DNA from: an uncultured Clostridia bacterium
Lineage (GTDB): Bacteria; Bacillota_A; Clostridia; Christensenellales; Aristaeellaceae
Direction of reading: 5' to 3'
NCBI GenBank assembly: GCA_946408865.1
Contig: CAMJTZ010000033.1
Location: forward strand, 1-14,979
Length of the DNA stretch: 14,979 nucleotides
In this document: one piece after another, positions 8,842 through 14,979 of the stretch
Layout: every line of letters begins with the position of its first letter
How positions within the stretch are numbered: position 1 is the first letter of the stretch
Made by a program: the position numbers and the translations under genes
The notes under the pieces: model-generated
What the model was told of the DNA's origin: nothing
The model's input: only the letters and a program-made list of their open reading frames with translations
The model's database searches: none

Positions 8842-9621
8842 TTATTCCATAATGAGAGCGGCCTGCACGCCGTAGGTTTCAGCAATTTTCAGCAGGGAAC
8901 CGTCAGCAGCAGAAGCGGCCAGGAATGCATCCAGTTCGGCAGCCAGGTCGGAACCGGTCCGGAATCCGACGCCGTACTGTTCATCATTCAGAGGCAGGGT
9001 GTAAGTGAGATCCGCGTAGCTGGTGCCCTCGCCGACCATTGCGGCAGCCATCAGCGCATCAATAACAGCGGCGTCAGAGGTGCCGGCTTTTACTTCCATA
9101 AGGGCAGCCGCCTGATTCTGTACAGCGTTTGTCTGATAACCGAGACCGTTCACTACCGCTTCGCCGGCGCTTCCGGCTTCCACAGCGAAGACCAGGGAGG
9201 AAAGGCTTTCGACGGTGTAATATTTCTCGATTTTATCCGTGCGCATTACAACGGTCTGCGCGTTGTTCATATAGGCCTTGGAGCATGTCATGGCGGAAAG
9301 CACTTCATCCGTCAGCGTCATGCCGTTCCAGACGCAGTCGATGCTCTTTCCGTTCAGCTCGAAAATTTTATTATCCCAGTCAATTTCCTGGAACTCCACT
9401 TCCACACCGAGAGAAGCGGCAAAAGCACGGGCCAGGTCGGCATCGAAACCGATCCACTCACCGGCTTCGTTTTTGAAATCCATGGGCGCAAAGTCAGTAA
9501 TACCGACAACCAGCTTGCCTTTTCCAACAACATAGGCTTTGTCGCTTTCGCCTTCGGCGACCGCAAACGCGGCAAGAGCGGCAAGAACCAGGCACAGCAG
9601 CAGGGCAATCATTTTTTTCAT
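8842..9621 (-). CDS. Amino acid ABC transporter, substrate-binding protein (SBP_bac_3 type)
   Basis: Extracytoplasmic binding protein of the polar amino acid family, 259 residues. A Sec signal peptide (MKKMIALLLCLVLAALAAFAVA, split here only by eye) ends in AVA and should be cleaved before E23. No lipobox is seen: the only Cys, C10, lies inside the hydrophobic stretch. Family segments include KLVVGITDFAPMDF (36-49), GFDADLARAFA (58-68), DCVWNGMTLT (95-104) and AAVIDALMAA. The Arg that grips the ligand carboxylate in HisJ-like proteins follows T-x-E/K; here the site reads TDEVLSAM with V107, so Arg is missing. Ligand therefore uncertain. GGGAGG precedes ATG 9621. First gene of the transporter operon. 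Confidence 0.93.
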   Translation of the reverse strand: MKKMIALLLCLVLAALAAFAVAEGESDKAYVVGKGKLVVGITDFAPMDFKNEAGEWIGFDADLARAFAASLGVEVEFQEIDWDNKIFELNGKSIDCVWNGMTLTDEVLSAMTCSKAYMNNAQTVVMRTDKIEKYYTVESLSSLVFAVEAGSAGEAVVNGLGYQTNAVQNQAAALMEVKAGTSDAAVIDALMAAAMVGEGTSYADLTYTLPLNDEQYGVGFRTGSDLAAELDAFLAASAADGSLLKIAETYGVQAALIME

Positions 9622-9683
9622 ATTCAGAAACCTCCCGTTTTCAGATCTTTTTCGCGGGACAAAATGTCGCCGCTATGTTCAGT

Positions 9684-9712
9684 ACAATAGCACTTTATTA
9701 TGCTAAAGTCAA
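9684..9712 (-). promoter_or_regulatory. Promoter for the amino acid ABC operon
   Basis: Minus-strand TTGACT (9707-9712) and TATTGT (9684-9689) with a 17-base spacer, about 60 bases before the binding-protein start. An inverted repeat TAGCA-N8-TGCTA (9688-9692 and 9701-9705) fills the spacer and touches the -10, a plausible repressor site. The arms are only 5 bases, so the operator is tentative. Confidence 0.65.
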
Positions 9713-9718
9713 GGGTGC

Positions 9719-9748
9719 AAAAAGCTCCCTCTGCTTCCTGCGAGGGAA
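9719..9748 (-). terminator. Intrinsic terminator after the GGDEF gene
   Basis: On the minus strand TCCCTC pairs with GAGGGA (9726-9731 and 9742-9747), extended inward by a GC pair step past a bulged A, and followed by CTTTTT (T tract at 9719-9723). It separates the GGDEF gene from the transporter promoter, whose -35 lies 7 bases away. Confidence 0.75.
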
Positions 9749-9762
9749 ACAGCGGGGAAAAG

Positions 9763-11655
9763 CTATCTGCGGATTTCACTGTTTTCCTTTTTTGCCTTGC
9801 GGATACGCTTGTCTGAATAGAGGGCGCGGTCTGATTCGGCCAGGATCTGGTCCAGGGATACAGGACCGTTGATCAGGCAGGAGGAAGCGCCGAGGCTTGC
9901 GGAGATCAGATAATTCTTCGGGCCGCAGATTTCCCGGGCTGATGTTTCCAGACGCGCGCGGAGATCCTCTCTGTCGGAAGGTGACAGGGGGGCGCCCAGA
10001 ATCGCGAAAGCAAATTCATCTCCTCCGTAGCGGGCGCAGATGCCGTTGTCATCCAGGAGCTGTTCCAGTGCTTTGGCCAGACACTGGATGGCATAGTCGC
10101 CCTCGGAATGCCCGTAGACATCGTTTATGGATTTCAGTCCGTCCATGTCCATTGCGAAAAGTGTCAGCGTCTTTCCCCGGGCTTCCGGCCTCTGCAGCCT
10201 GGATTCCAGCTCCCGCAGGAATCCCCGGCGGTTGTACAGTCCGGTCAGGTAATCGTGTTCCGCCATCCGGAGAATAGCGTTGTTGGCTTCTGCCAGACGC
10301 CGGTTGCTGAGAACGGCATTGAAAGCGGCGGACAGGAAAAGGGCTTCTTCCTCAAAACGGTCCTGCTCGCGCATTGTCCAGGCCTGCAGCCCGGAAACCA
10401 GGTATCCCATGGTTTCCTCTTCGTTCTGCAGCAGCTGCACCATCAGAATCCGGATCGCAGGATCATCCCGGACAGACGCTGCATCGGTGATGGGGGTTTC
10501 ACGCCAGCGGAAGGCGGATCCGGGAAGAAAGAGACCGTGACGGCTGTGCAATACGCTTTTGGCGACACTCCGGTCTTTCTCATCAATCATGGCGGCAAAG
10601 TAGAACGGATTCGGCCAGCCTGAGAAAAGGGAGCACAGCTGTTCGGACAGCTTGTCCTGGGACATCATGCTCAGGGTTTTGCGGATAAAATTGCCCATTG
10701 CCCGGATATGGCGCGTATACAGCAGATTATCGATTTTAAGCTCCCCGCTCTTTTTGGTGGAGAGGAATGCGTTGCTCTGCTCGCAGCCGCAGGATTCCCG
10801 CCGGATAAATTCAAAGGGGACCGGCCATGTTTCCGTTTTTCCTGTATCTTCGGGAGACCAGACCTTCATTTTTTTCAGCATTCTGTCGAACATAGAGGCG
10901 AAATCCGGCCGCGCGGTTGTGATTGCGGGAACATGGCTTTCTCCCTGAAGAATACCGTCAAATCCTGCAACCCTTACCTGTTCCGGAACGCGGATGTTCC
11001 TTTCGGAAAGGTATATGCTTACGGCGATCGCCATGGCGTCGTTGGCGCAAAGGAAAGCCTGCGGAAGGCTTCCGCCGGATGAAAAGTATTGATTCAGTGC
11101 CCTGTATGTCGGTTCATCCCAGTATTCACCGTAGATGACTTTTTCCTGCGGAAGGGTTTTTCCATTCTCTTCCAGGATCCGCCGGCAAAGGTCGATCCGT
11201 TCATCGGAGAAAGAATTCCCTTTGATCCCGGCAACCATGACAATATCCGAGCAGCCATGATCCTCCACCATATGGCGGGCGACCTTTTCAAAACCATCCA
11301 GGTAGGAGAAAGCCATGTTAATGCAGCCTTCATATTCGCGTTCCAGCATGAAGACGGGCAGTTTTTTATCCTGTGCCAGCTGAATAAGATGCTGATTAAT
11401 TGCGTCTGACCGGATCATCTCCCCGAAGAGTAAAAAACCGGCAAGATCCGGAATGTCAAACGCAGACATGAATTCACGGATGCTTTCTTCTCCCCGCGAT
11501 TCAACCCCGTTGCGGTCGAAAGCCACGAACATCGGGAGAAACCCGTGTCTGTCCGTTGCCTCGATCAGCCAGTTCAGCATGAGATTCAGGTTTTCCACAT
11601 CTTCCCATGATGCACAAACGGCTATGATTTTGCGGTCATCATAGCGACTGTTCAT
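9763..11655 (-). CDS. LacI-type periplasmic-binding-fold / GGDEF fusion, probable soluble diguanylate cyclase
   Basis: Predicted ligand-sensing enzyme that makes cyclic di-GMP from GTP; 630 residues, no signal peptide or membrane segment, so cytoplasmic. Residues 1-285 form a type 1 periplasmic-binding fold as in LacI/GalR regulators (FLCANDAMAIAV, VRVAGFDGI) but with no DNA-binding helix-turn-helix. SCGC at 288-291 closes this part. A middle region of about 300-435, perhaps GAF-like, is unrecognised. A helix at about 434-466 leads into DYLTGLYNRRGF (468-479), the metal-site FAMDMDG (D503/D505) and the exact active site GGDEF (544-548). No RxxD inhibitory site lies 5 residues before GGDEF, so product inhibition may be absent. 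AAGGGG lies about 12 bases before ATG 11655, rather far. It has its own terminator. Confidence 0.9.
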   Translation of the reverse strand: MNSRYDDRKIIAVCASWEDVENLNLMLNWLIEATDRHGFLPMFVAFDRNGVESRGEESIREFMSAFDIPDLAGFLLFGEMIRSDAINQHLIQLAQDKKLPVFMLEREYEGCINMAFSYLDGFEKVARHMVEDHGCSDIVMVAGIKGNSFSDERIDLCRRILEENGKTLPQEKVIYGEYWDEPTYRALNQYFSSGGSLPQAFLCANDAMAIAVSIYLSERNIRVPEQVRVAGFDGILQGESHVPAITTARPDFASMFDRMLKKMKVWSPEDTGKTETWPVPFEFIRRESCGCEQSNAFLSTKKSGELKIDNLLYTRHIRAMGNFIRKTLSMMSQDKLSEQLCSLFSGWPNPFYFAAMIDEKDRSVAKSVLHSRHGLFLPGSAFRWRETPITDAASVRDDPAIRILMVQLLQNEEETMGYLVSGLQAWTMREQDRFEEEALFLSAAFNAVLSNRRLAEANNAILRMAEHDYLTGLYNRRGFLRELESRLQRPEARGKTLTLFAMDMDGLKSINDVYGHSEGDYAIQCLAKALEQLLDDNGICARYGGDEFAFAILGAPLSPSDREDLRARLETSAREICGPKNYLISASLGASSCLINGPVSLDQILAESDRALYSDKRIRKAKKENSEIRR

Positions 11656-11724
11656 ATCAAAATGATTCCCCTTCGCCTGTCATTATTGCCCTGCGGATTC
11701 GTTTGTTTGTATGTTTGTTTTTCT

Positions 11725-11753
11725 ATCATACAGTAAAATCCGGATTATGGGAA
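11725..11753 (-). promoter_or_regulatory. Possible promoter for the PBP-GGDEF gene
   Basis: Minus-strand TTCCCA (11748-11753, 4 of 6) and TATGAT (11725-11730, 5 of 6) are 17 bases apart. The leader that follows is about 60 bases and begins with a CAAA-rich, unstructured stretch (11701-11720). Weak -35, so moderate support only. Confidence 0.45.
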
Positions 11754-11785
11754 GAGGAAACCTGTTTCAGGAAGTTACGGATTTT
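11735..11785 (-). terminator. Nested inverted repeat after the ycaQ-like gene, possible weak terminator
   Basis: Outer arms AAAATCCG and CGGATTTT (11735-11742, 11778-11785) enclose 35 bases that contain a smaller hairpin, CCTGAAACAGG (11761-11771). The 3' outer arm on the minus strand ends in TTTT. It lies 8 bases beyond the stop of the glycosylase gene and overlaps the possible -35 of the GGDEF gene. It may terminate weakly or form a regulatory structure. Confidence 0.35.
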
Positions 11786-11792
11786 CCCGAAA

Positions 11793-13007
11793 TCAAAGGC
11801 CGGAGGGAACGGATCCGGATTCCGTGAGAGTGCAGCCGTTGAACCGGGCGAGACGCTGTATCGCTTTGTCAATTTGGGCAGAGAGCTTTTTGGTACGGCG
11901 GATACCCGGTTCGAGCCAGATATTCTGAATGGTGAGGGTTTTTGTTCTGCGGTCCGCTTTCGGTTCAATTCTCCCGATCAGACGGTCGCCGTACAGCATG
12001 GGAAGCACATAGTATCCGTATTTTCGCCTGGAAACCGGTGTGTAGATTTCCCATGAATACTGATATTCGAAGAGCGCTTCGATCAATTTCCGGTCCCACA
12101 GCATCGGATCGAGCGGGGCAAGAAACTCCAGCCGGGGTTTCAGCTGTGCCTGACGGGAAAGAACGGAATCCAGAAGCGGCATATCTTCGCTGAGCAGGTA
12201 CAGCGGGAAAGGCAGGCCGGCTGCCTGTACGGGGACAATACTGCTTTCCTTTTCCAGACGGCTGAAAGCTTCGTTCCGCTGTTCCGTATCCATGCGGATG
12301 CCGAGCCAGGCGTCGGAACGGCGGTTCCAGAGCAATCCGACGGCTCCGATCCGGCGGCGGATACGCCAGGAGAGGAACGCGCATTCATCCGGGCAGGGAT
12401 CCGGAGCGGCCAGCAGCTCCGCGGGCAGATACTTTTCAGCCAGATCGTAGAATTTGCGGGTGCCGGATTTGTGATGAATCAGGAGAATACCGTCCGTATA
12501 AAGCTGTTCCAGCACGGAACGGGCCGCCGGGGATTCCCGGTGCCAGTTTCCACTCCAGTGCATGGAGGAATGCCAGAAGACGGTTCCCCCGACCGGAAGG
12601 GTGTCGCTGCTGACAGGGCCGTTTTCCCGGATATAGCAGAGGGCTTCCTTCTCGAGCTCCGGAATACGGTCAAAGCTTTTGCCGTGCTCCATGCTCCGTA
12701 TCCGGAAAGAAGCGAAATACGGCCAGTCTTCGCTGGGCCAGATGGACAGCTCCTTATCCGAATAATCCACCAGGAGACGGTCCTTATAAAGCAAATCGTT
12801 CAGCATCTGCCTTGTGAAACCTTTCACACGGGACTGCAGCGTCAGCTCGGCGTTCCGGCCGCAGACATCCACCGGATCATACTGAATACAGCCGGCCTGG
12901 CGGACATACTGATATGCACCGCTTTTTCCGGTAAAGCGGTACTCCCCGAGCAGCCCCTGTTTCAGCAGGACAAACTGCCGCGCCTGATCCGGCGTGATGG
13001 TCAGCAT
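11793..13007 (-). CDS. YcaQ/AlkZ-family winged-helix DNA glycosylase
   Basis: Winged helix DNA-binding protein of the HTH_42 family, 404 residues (E. coli YcaQ is about 410). E. coli YcaQ and Streptomyces AlkZ are glycosylases that excise alkylated bases and unhook interstrand crosslinks. The catalytic Q-x-D triplet of YcaQ-type members is visible as Q42-Y43-D44 in GCIQYDPVDV, almost the E. coli numbering (Q43, D45). Other family segments are LTLQSRVKGF, WPSEDWPYF, LAPLDPMLWDRKLIEALFEYQYSWEIYTP and YGYYVLPMLYGDRLIGRIEPKADR, each part of the typical C-terminal block. AAGGGAGA precedes ATG 13007 by 6 bases. It is divergent from the amidohydrolase gene; the 240 bases between them hold the amidohydrolase promoter but no clear promoter for this gene beyond a lone TAGAAT at 13053-13058. 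Its substrate is inferred from the family. Confidence 0.88.
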   Translation of the reverse strand: MLTITPDQARQFVLLKQGLLGEYRFTGKSGAYQYVRQAGCIQYDPVDVCGRNAELTLQSRVKGFTRQMLNDLLYKDRLLVDYSDKELSIWPSEDWPYFASFRIRSMEHGKSFDRIPELEKEALCYIRENGPVSSDTLPVGGTVFWHSSMHWSGNWHRESPAARSVLEQLYTDGILLIHHKSGTRKFYDLAEKYLPAELLAAPDPCPDECAFLSWRIRRRIGAVGLLWNRRSDAWLGIRMDTEQRNEAFSRLEKESSIVPVQAAGLPFPLYLLSEDMPLLDSVLSRQAQLKPRLEFLAPLDPMLWDRKLIEALFEYQYSWEIYTPVSRRKYGYYVLPMLYGDRLIGRIEPKADRRTKTLTIQNIWLEPGIRRTKKLSAQIDKAIQRLARFNGCTLTESGSVPSGL

Positions 13008-13106
13008 GGAATTCTCCCTTCAGCGGCAGCAGACCGCATTTATTCCGCGATTATTCTATCATTCATCCGCCGGGAATAAAAGACGAACAAAACACCGGGC
13101 AAATCC

Positions 13107-13135
13107 TTTTCAATACAGGCTGTTTTCTATATAAT
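13107..13135 (+). promoter_or_regulatory. Promoter for the amidohydrolase gene
   Basis: TTTTCA (13107-13112, 4 of 6) and a perfect TATAAT (13130-13135) with a 17-base spacer. The leader would be about 105 bases, with small hairpins such as GCAGC-N5-GCTGC (13207-13221) and GGAAACAG/CTGTTCC. No known riboswitch or T-box features are seen in it. Confidence 0.65.
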
Positions 13136-13247
13136 GAAATGAACGCTCCTTCCACAGCAATGACTGCGGAAACAGCGGCTGTTCCTGCCGATGAGGCGGA
13201 GATCCGCAGCTGCCCGCTGCGAAAAAAGAAGAAGGATTGTAGCTGAA

Positions 13248-14855
13248 ATGAAAACACTGCTGAAAAATGCGAAGATCTATGACGGAACAGGCGCGGAACC
13301 CTATACAGCGGATATTCTGACGGAAGGGGACCGGATCATACGGATCGAAGAAGGAATGGACGAGGCGGCAGACCAGGTAATCGAACTGGCCGGGAAATCT
13401 GTTTCATCCGGGTTTATTGACGGGCATTCCCACAACGACTGGTTTGCCATCAAAAAAGAACCTCTGCCATATTTCCGTCCCTTCATCCTGCAGGGGATCA
13501 CGACTTTTGTGACCGGAAACTGCGGGATGTCCGAGATCGGTTTCGAAAAAGGAAACCCATATACGGACAAGCTGGGCGGCGGGATTTTCGGCTTTGAGAG
13601 CACAACCGGAAAATATGGTACGGTGGAGGAATATTTCAGCGCAGTGGACGGGAAGATGCCCTGCAACATGGCGATACTGGCAGGCCACTGCTCCGCCCGG
13701 GCGGCTGCCGACGGGATTGAGAACAGGCCGCTGACCGCGGAAGAGGAAAAGCGGATGCTGGAGATTCTGGAAACGGCACTTCAGCAGGGCGCTGCGGGGA
13801 TCTCGCTGGGGCTGATGTACAAGCCGGGGCTGTTCGCGGACGTGGAGGAACTGAAGAAGGTTGCAGCGCTGTGCGTGAAATACAACAAGCCTCTGACAGT
13901 GCATCCGCGGGCAGAATCGAAGGTTTCCATGGCCTATCCGCAGCTGTTCGGCCGTTCCCACCTGCTGCGGGCGGTGGATGAACTGGTTGAAATCTCAAAG
14001 GGAACGAATCTGAAACTGCAGTATTGCCACGCGATCTTTGTCGGCAGGACCACCCTGAAGGACAAGGAGGAACTGCTGCGGATCTTTGGCCGGCTTCGGG
14101 CGGAAGGCGTGGATGTGATGTTTGATATTTACAATGAATGCCTGGGCGTTTCGGTGATCACGGTGATTCTGCCGGCCTGGTATCAGGGAATGACGGAACA
14201 GGAGCGGAAGAAACGGTCCACACGCCTGAAACTGGCGGGGCTGGTGAAGGCTACCAGCAAGCTGCTCGGATTCGGATTCAATGATATCCAGATCGCCTAT
14301 ATCGGGCCGGGCTGCGAAAAGTATGAAGGAAAAACGGTGCACCAGATTGCGCAGGAGGAAGGAATCTCCGATATGAAAGCCTATCTTATGCTGTGCGAGA
14401 AGAGCAATTTTGTCGGACGGGTCAACATGGGACCCTATTCCACACCGGAGATCATTTCCGACTTTGAGCATAACGAGCACTGCTTGTATATGACGGACGC
14501 CTGGGTGGAAAACTGCGGAGTCCAAAATCCTGCGATCTATGACTGTTTTCCCAAGTTCCTTCGGGATTCCCTGCGGGGAACGGGAGATACGCTGCCCAAC
14601 ACGATCCGTCGGATGACAGGCGCCTGGGCGGACCGGTTTATGCTGGCGGACAGGGGCTACCTGAAAGAAGGTTATTATGCCGACCTGACCGTGTTCGATG
14701 AAGAAGCACTGAAAAACGGTGTGCCGGACCAGGAAAAGTCCTTCGGCATCGAGAAGGTATTTATCAACGGGAAACTGGTATACAGTGACGGCCGGCTGGA
14801 TGAGGACGCGCTGAAAAAAAGCGGGCGTGCGATTCCGGTGTTCGGAGAAAGATAA
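13248..14855 (+). CDS. Amidohydrolase, N-acyl-D-amino-acid deacylase family
   Basis: Metal-dependent amidohydrolase of the D-aminoacylase type, 535 residues, cytoplasmic. It probably splits an amide such as an N-acyl-D-amino acid; substrate not proven. Expected ligands are present: H60 and H62 (GFIDGHSHNDW), C92 (GNCG), H219 (HPRAES), H261 (QYCHAIF) and catalytic D417 (MTDAW). SLGLMYKPG (186-194) matches the usual S-x-GL-x-Y-x-PG loop. The segment after D417 reads VENCGVQNPAIYDCFPKFL where classic members have HPR-x-YGTF, so this is a divergent subfamily. ATG 13248 is preferred because the protein then starts MKTLLKNAKIYDGTG, the normal N-terminus; AAGGAT lies about 12 bases upstream. An upstream in-frame extension to 13191 is unlikely. 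The next gene follows after 31 bases. Confidence 0.92.
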   Translation: MKTLLKNAKIYDGTGAEPYTADILTEGDRIIRIEEGMDEAADQVIELAGKSVSSGFIDGHSHNDWFAIKKEPLPYFRPFILQGITTFVTGNCGMSEIGFEKGNPYTDKLGGGIFGFESTTGKYGTVEEYFSAVDGKMPCNMAILAGHCSARAAADGIENRPLTAEEEKRMLEILETALQQGAAGISLGLMYKPGLFADVEELKKVAALCVKYNKPLTVHPRAESKVSMAYPQLFGRSHLLRAVDELVEISKGTNLKLQYCHAIFVGRTTLKDKEELLRIFGRLRAEGVDVMFDIYNECLGVSVITVILPAWYQGMTEQERKKRSTRLKLAGLVKATSKLLGFGFNDIQIAYIGPGCEKYEGKTVHQIAQEEGISDMKAYLMLCEKSNFVGRVNMGPYSTPEIISDFEHNEHCLYMTDAWVENCGVQNPAIYDCFPKFLRDSLRGTGDTLPNTIRRMTGAWADRFMLADRGYLKEGYYADLTVFDEEALKNGVPDQEKSFGIEKVFINGKLVYSDGRLDEDALKKSGRAIPVFGER

Positions 14856-14886
14856 AAGGATGAAAAAAAGCAAGAGGTGGATTCCG

Positions 14887-14979
14887 ATGGAGAAAATCAA
14901 ACTTTCCTCTGATGATAACTATTTGCTTTCCCTGTCCTTTTTTGAAAGTGAAAAAGAGCATGCCGAAGGCGTCGTACAG
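14887..14979 (+). CDS. N-terminus of an unidentified protein, possibly an alpha/beta hydrolase (cut by window edge)
   Basis: Only 31 codons are in the window, open to the right edge. AGAGGTGG lies 6 bases before ATG 14887; an in-frame ATG at 14860 has a poorer upstream sequence. The start, MEKIKLSSDDNYLLSLSFFE and then EGVVQ, resembles the first two strands of serine-hydrolase family alpha/beta hydrolases (monoacylglycerol lipase type), in which GVVQ is followed by an oxyanion HG motif. That motif is beyond the window, so the family is a guess. It lies 31 bases after the amidohydrolase stop with no terminator between, so the two are probably one operon. Confidence 0.65.
   Translation, partial: MEKIKLSSDDNYLLSLSFFESEKEHAEGVVQ

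Noticed and set aside
11701..11723. GTTT-rich stretch as a microsatellite or repeat array
   Set aside because: Only four imperfect units; too short to be more than an unstructured leader of the GGDEF gene.
13191..13247. N-terminal extension of the amidohydrolase to 13191
   Set aside because: The extra residues are Arg-rich, not family-like, and no ribosome binding site precedes this ATG.
13136..13247. Leader of the amidohydrolase as a riboswitch
   Set aside because: Small hairpins are present but no T-box, SAM, glycine, lysine or TPP landmarks, and no terminator or anti-terminator pair.
13995..14900. A 301-codon minus-strand frame opposite the amidohydrolase
   Set aside because: Shadow of the plus-strand gene, whose metal ligands are all in place; no promoter or ribosome binding site supports the antisense frame.

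Overview
The window reads as chromosomal DNA from an anaerobic, low-spore-type Firmicute, most likely a gut or rumen clostridium. This rests on strong GGAGG-type ribosome binding sites before most genes, TTGACA/TATAAT promoters, YlmH (a Firmicutes protein), a GH51 arabinofuranosidase of the Geobacillus/Clostridium type, aldo/keto reductases carrying ferredoxin-like clusters, and a PBP-GGDEF fusion of a kind common in Clostridia. The genus assignment is inference. The DNA is moderately GC-rich by eye. Codons TTA, CTA and TCA are absent from the 708-codon in-window part of the helicase, which produces long false antisense ORFs. I see no rRNA, tRNA, CRISPR, IS element or phage gene.

Layout. (1) 2-2125, minus: an SF2 RNA helicase of the SUV3 family, cut by the left edge. 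It is divergent from (2) 2319-3830, plus: an intracellular GH51 alpha-L-arabinofuranosidase, followed by a CCGGCC-TTCG-GGCCGG terminator. (3) 3906-4655, plus: the S4-domain RNA-binding protein YlmH. It converges on (4) 4730-5875, minus: an aldo/keto reductase with two C-terminal four-cysteine clusters; a hairpin at 4680-4708 can terminate both. (5) 5957-7165, minus: a second, paralogous Fe-S aldo/keto reductase. The promoter of gene 4 overlaps the last codons and stop of gene 5. (6) 7273-9621, minus: a polar amino acid ABC transporter in the order binding protein, permease, ATPase. A 26-bp perfect palindrome lies between binding protein and permease. (7) 9763-11655, minus: a soluble periplasmic-binding-protein/GGDEF fusion, probably a ligand-sensing diguanylate cyclase. 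(8) 11793-13007, minus: a YcaQ/AlkZ-type DNA glycosylase. (9) 13248-14855, plus: a D-aminoacylase-like amidohydrolase, followed 31 bases later by the start of another gene (14887 to the right edge), possibly an alpha/beta hydrolase.

How the genes fit together. Most are independent housekeeping or accessory functions with their own promoters. The clear functional unit is the amino acid ABC transporter. The two Fe-S aldo/keto reductases form a tandem pair that appears to be under different control. The amidohydrolase and its downstream neighbour look co-transcribed.

No gap between genes exceeds 300 bases. I found no clearly new multi-gene system. The points most worth a second look are the long-spacer, MerR-like promoter at the AKR junction, the amino acid binding protein lacking its usual ligand Arg and a lipobox, the cytoplasmic PBP-GGDEF sensor, and the large uncharacterised N-terminal half of the SUV3-like helicase.
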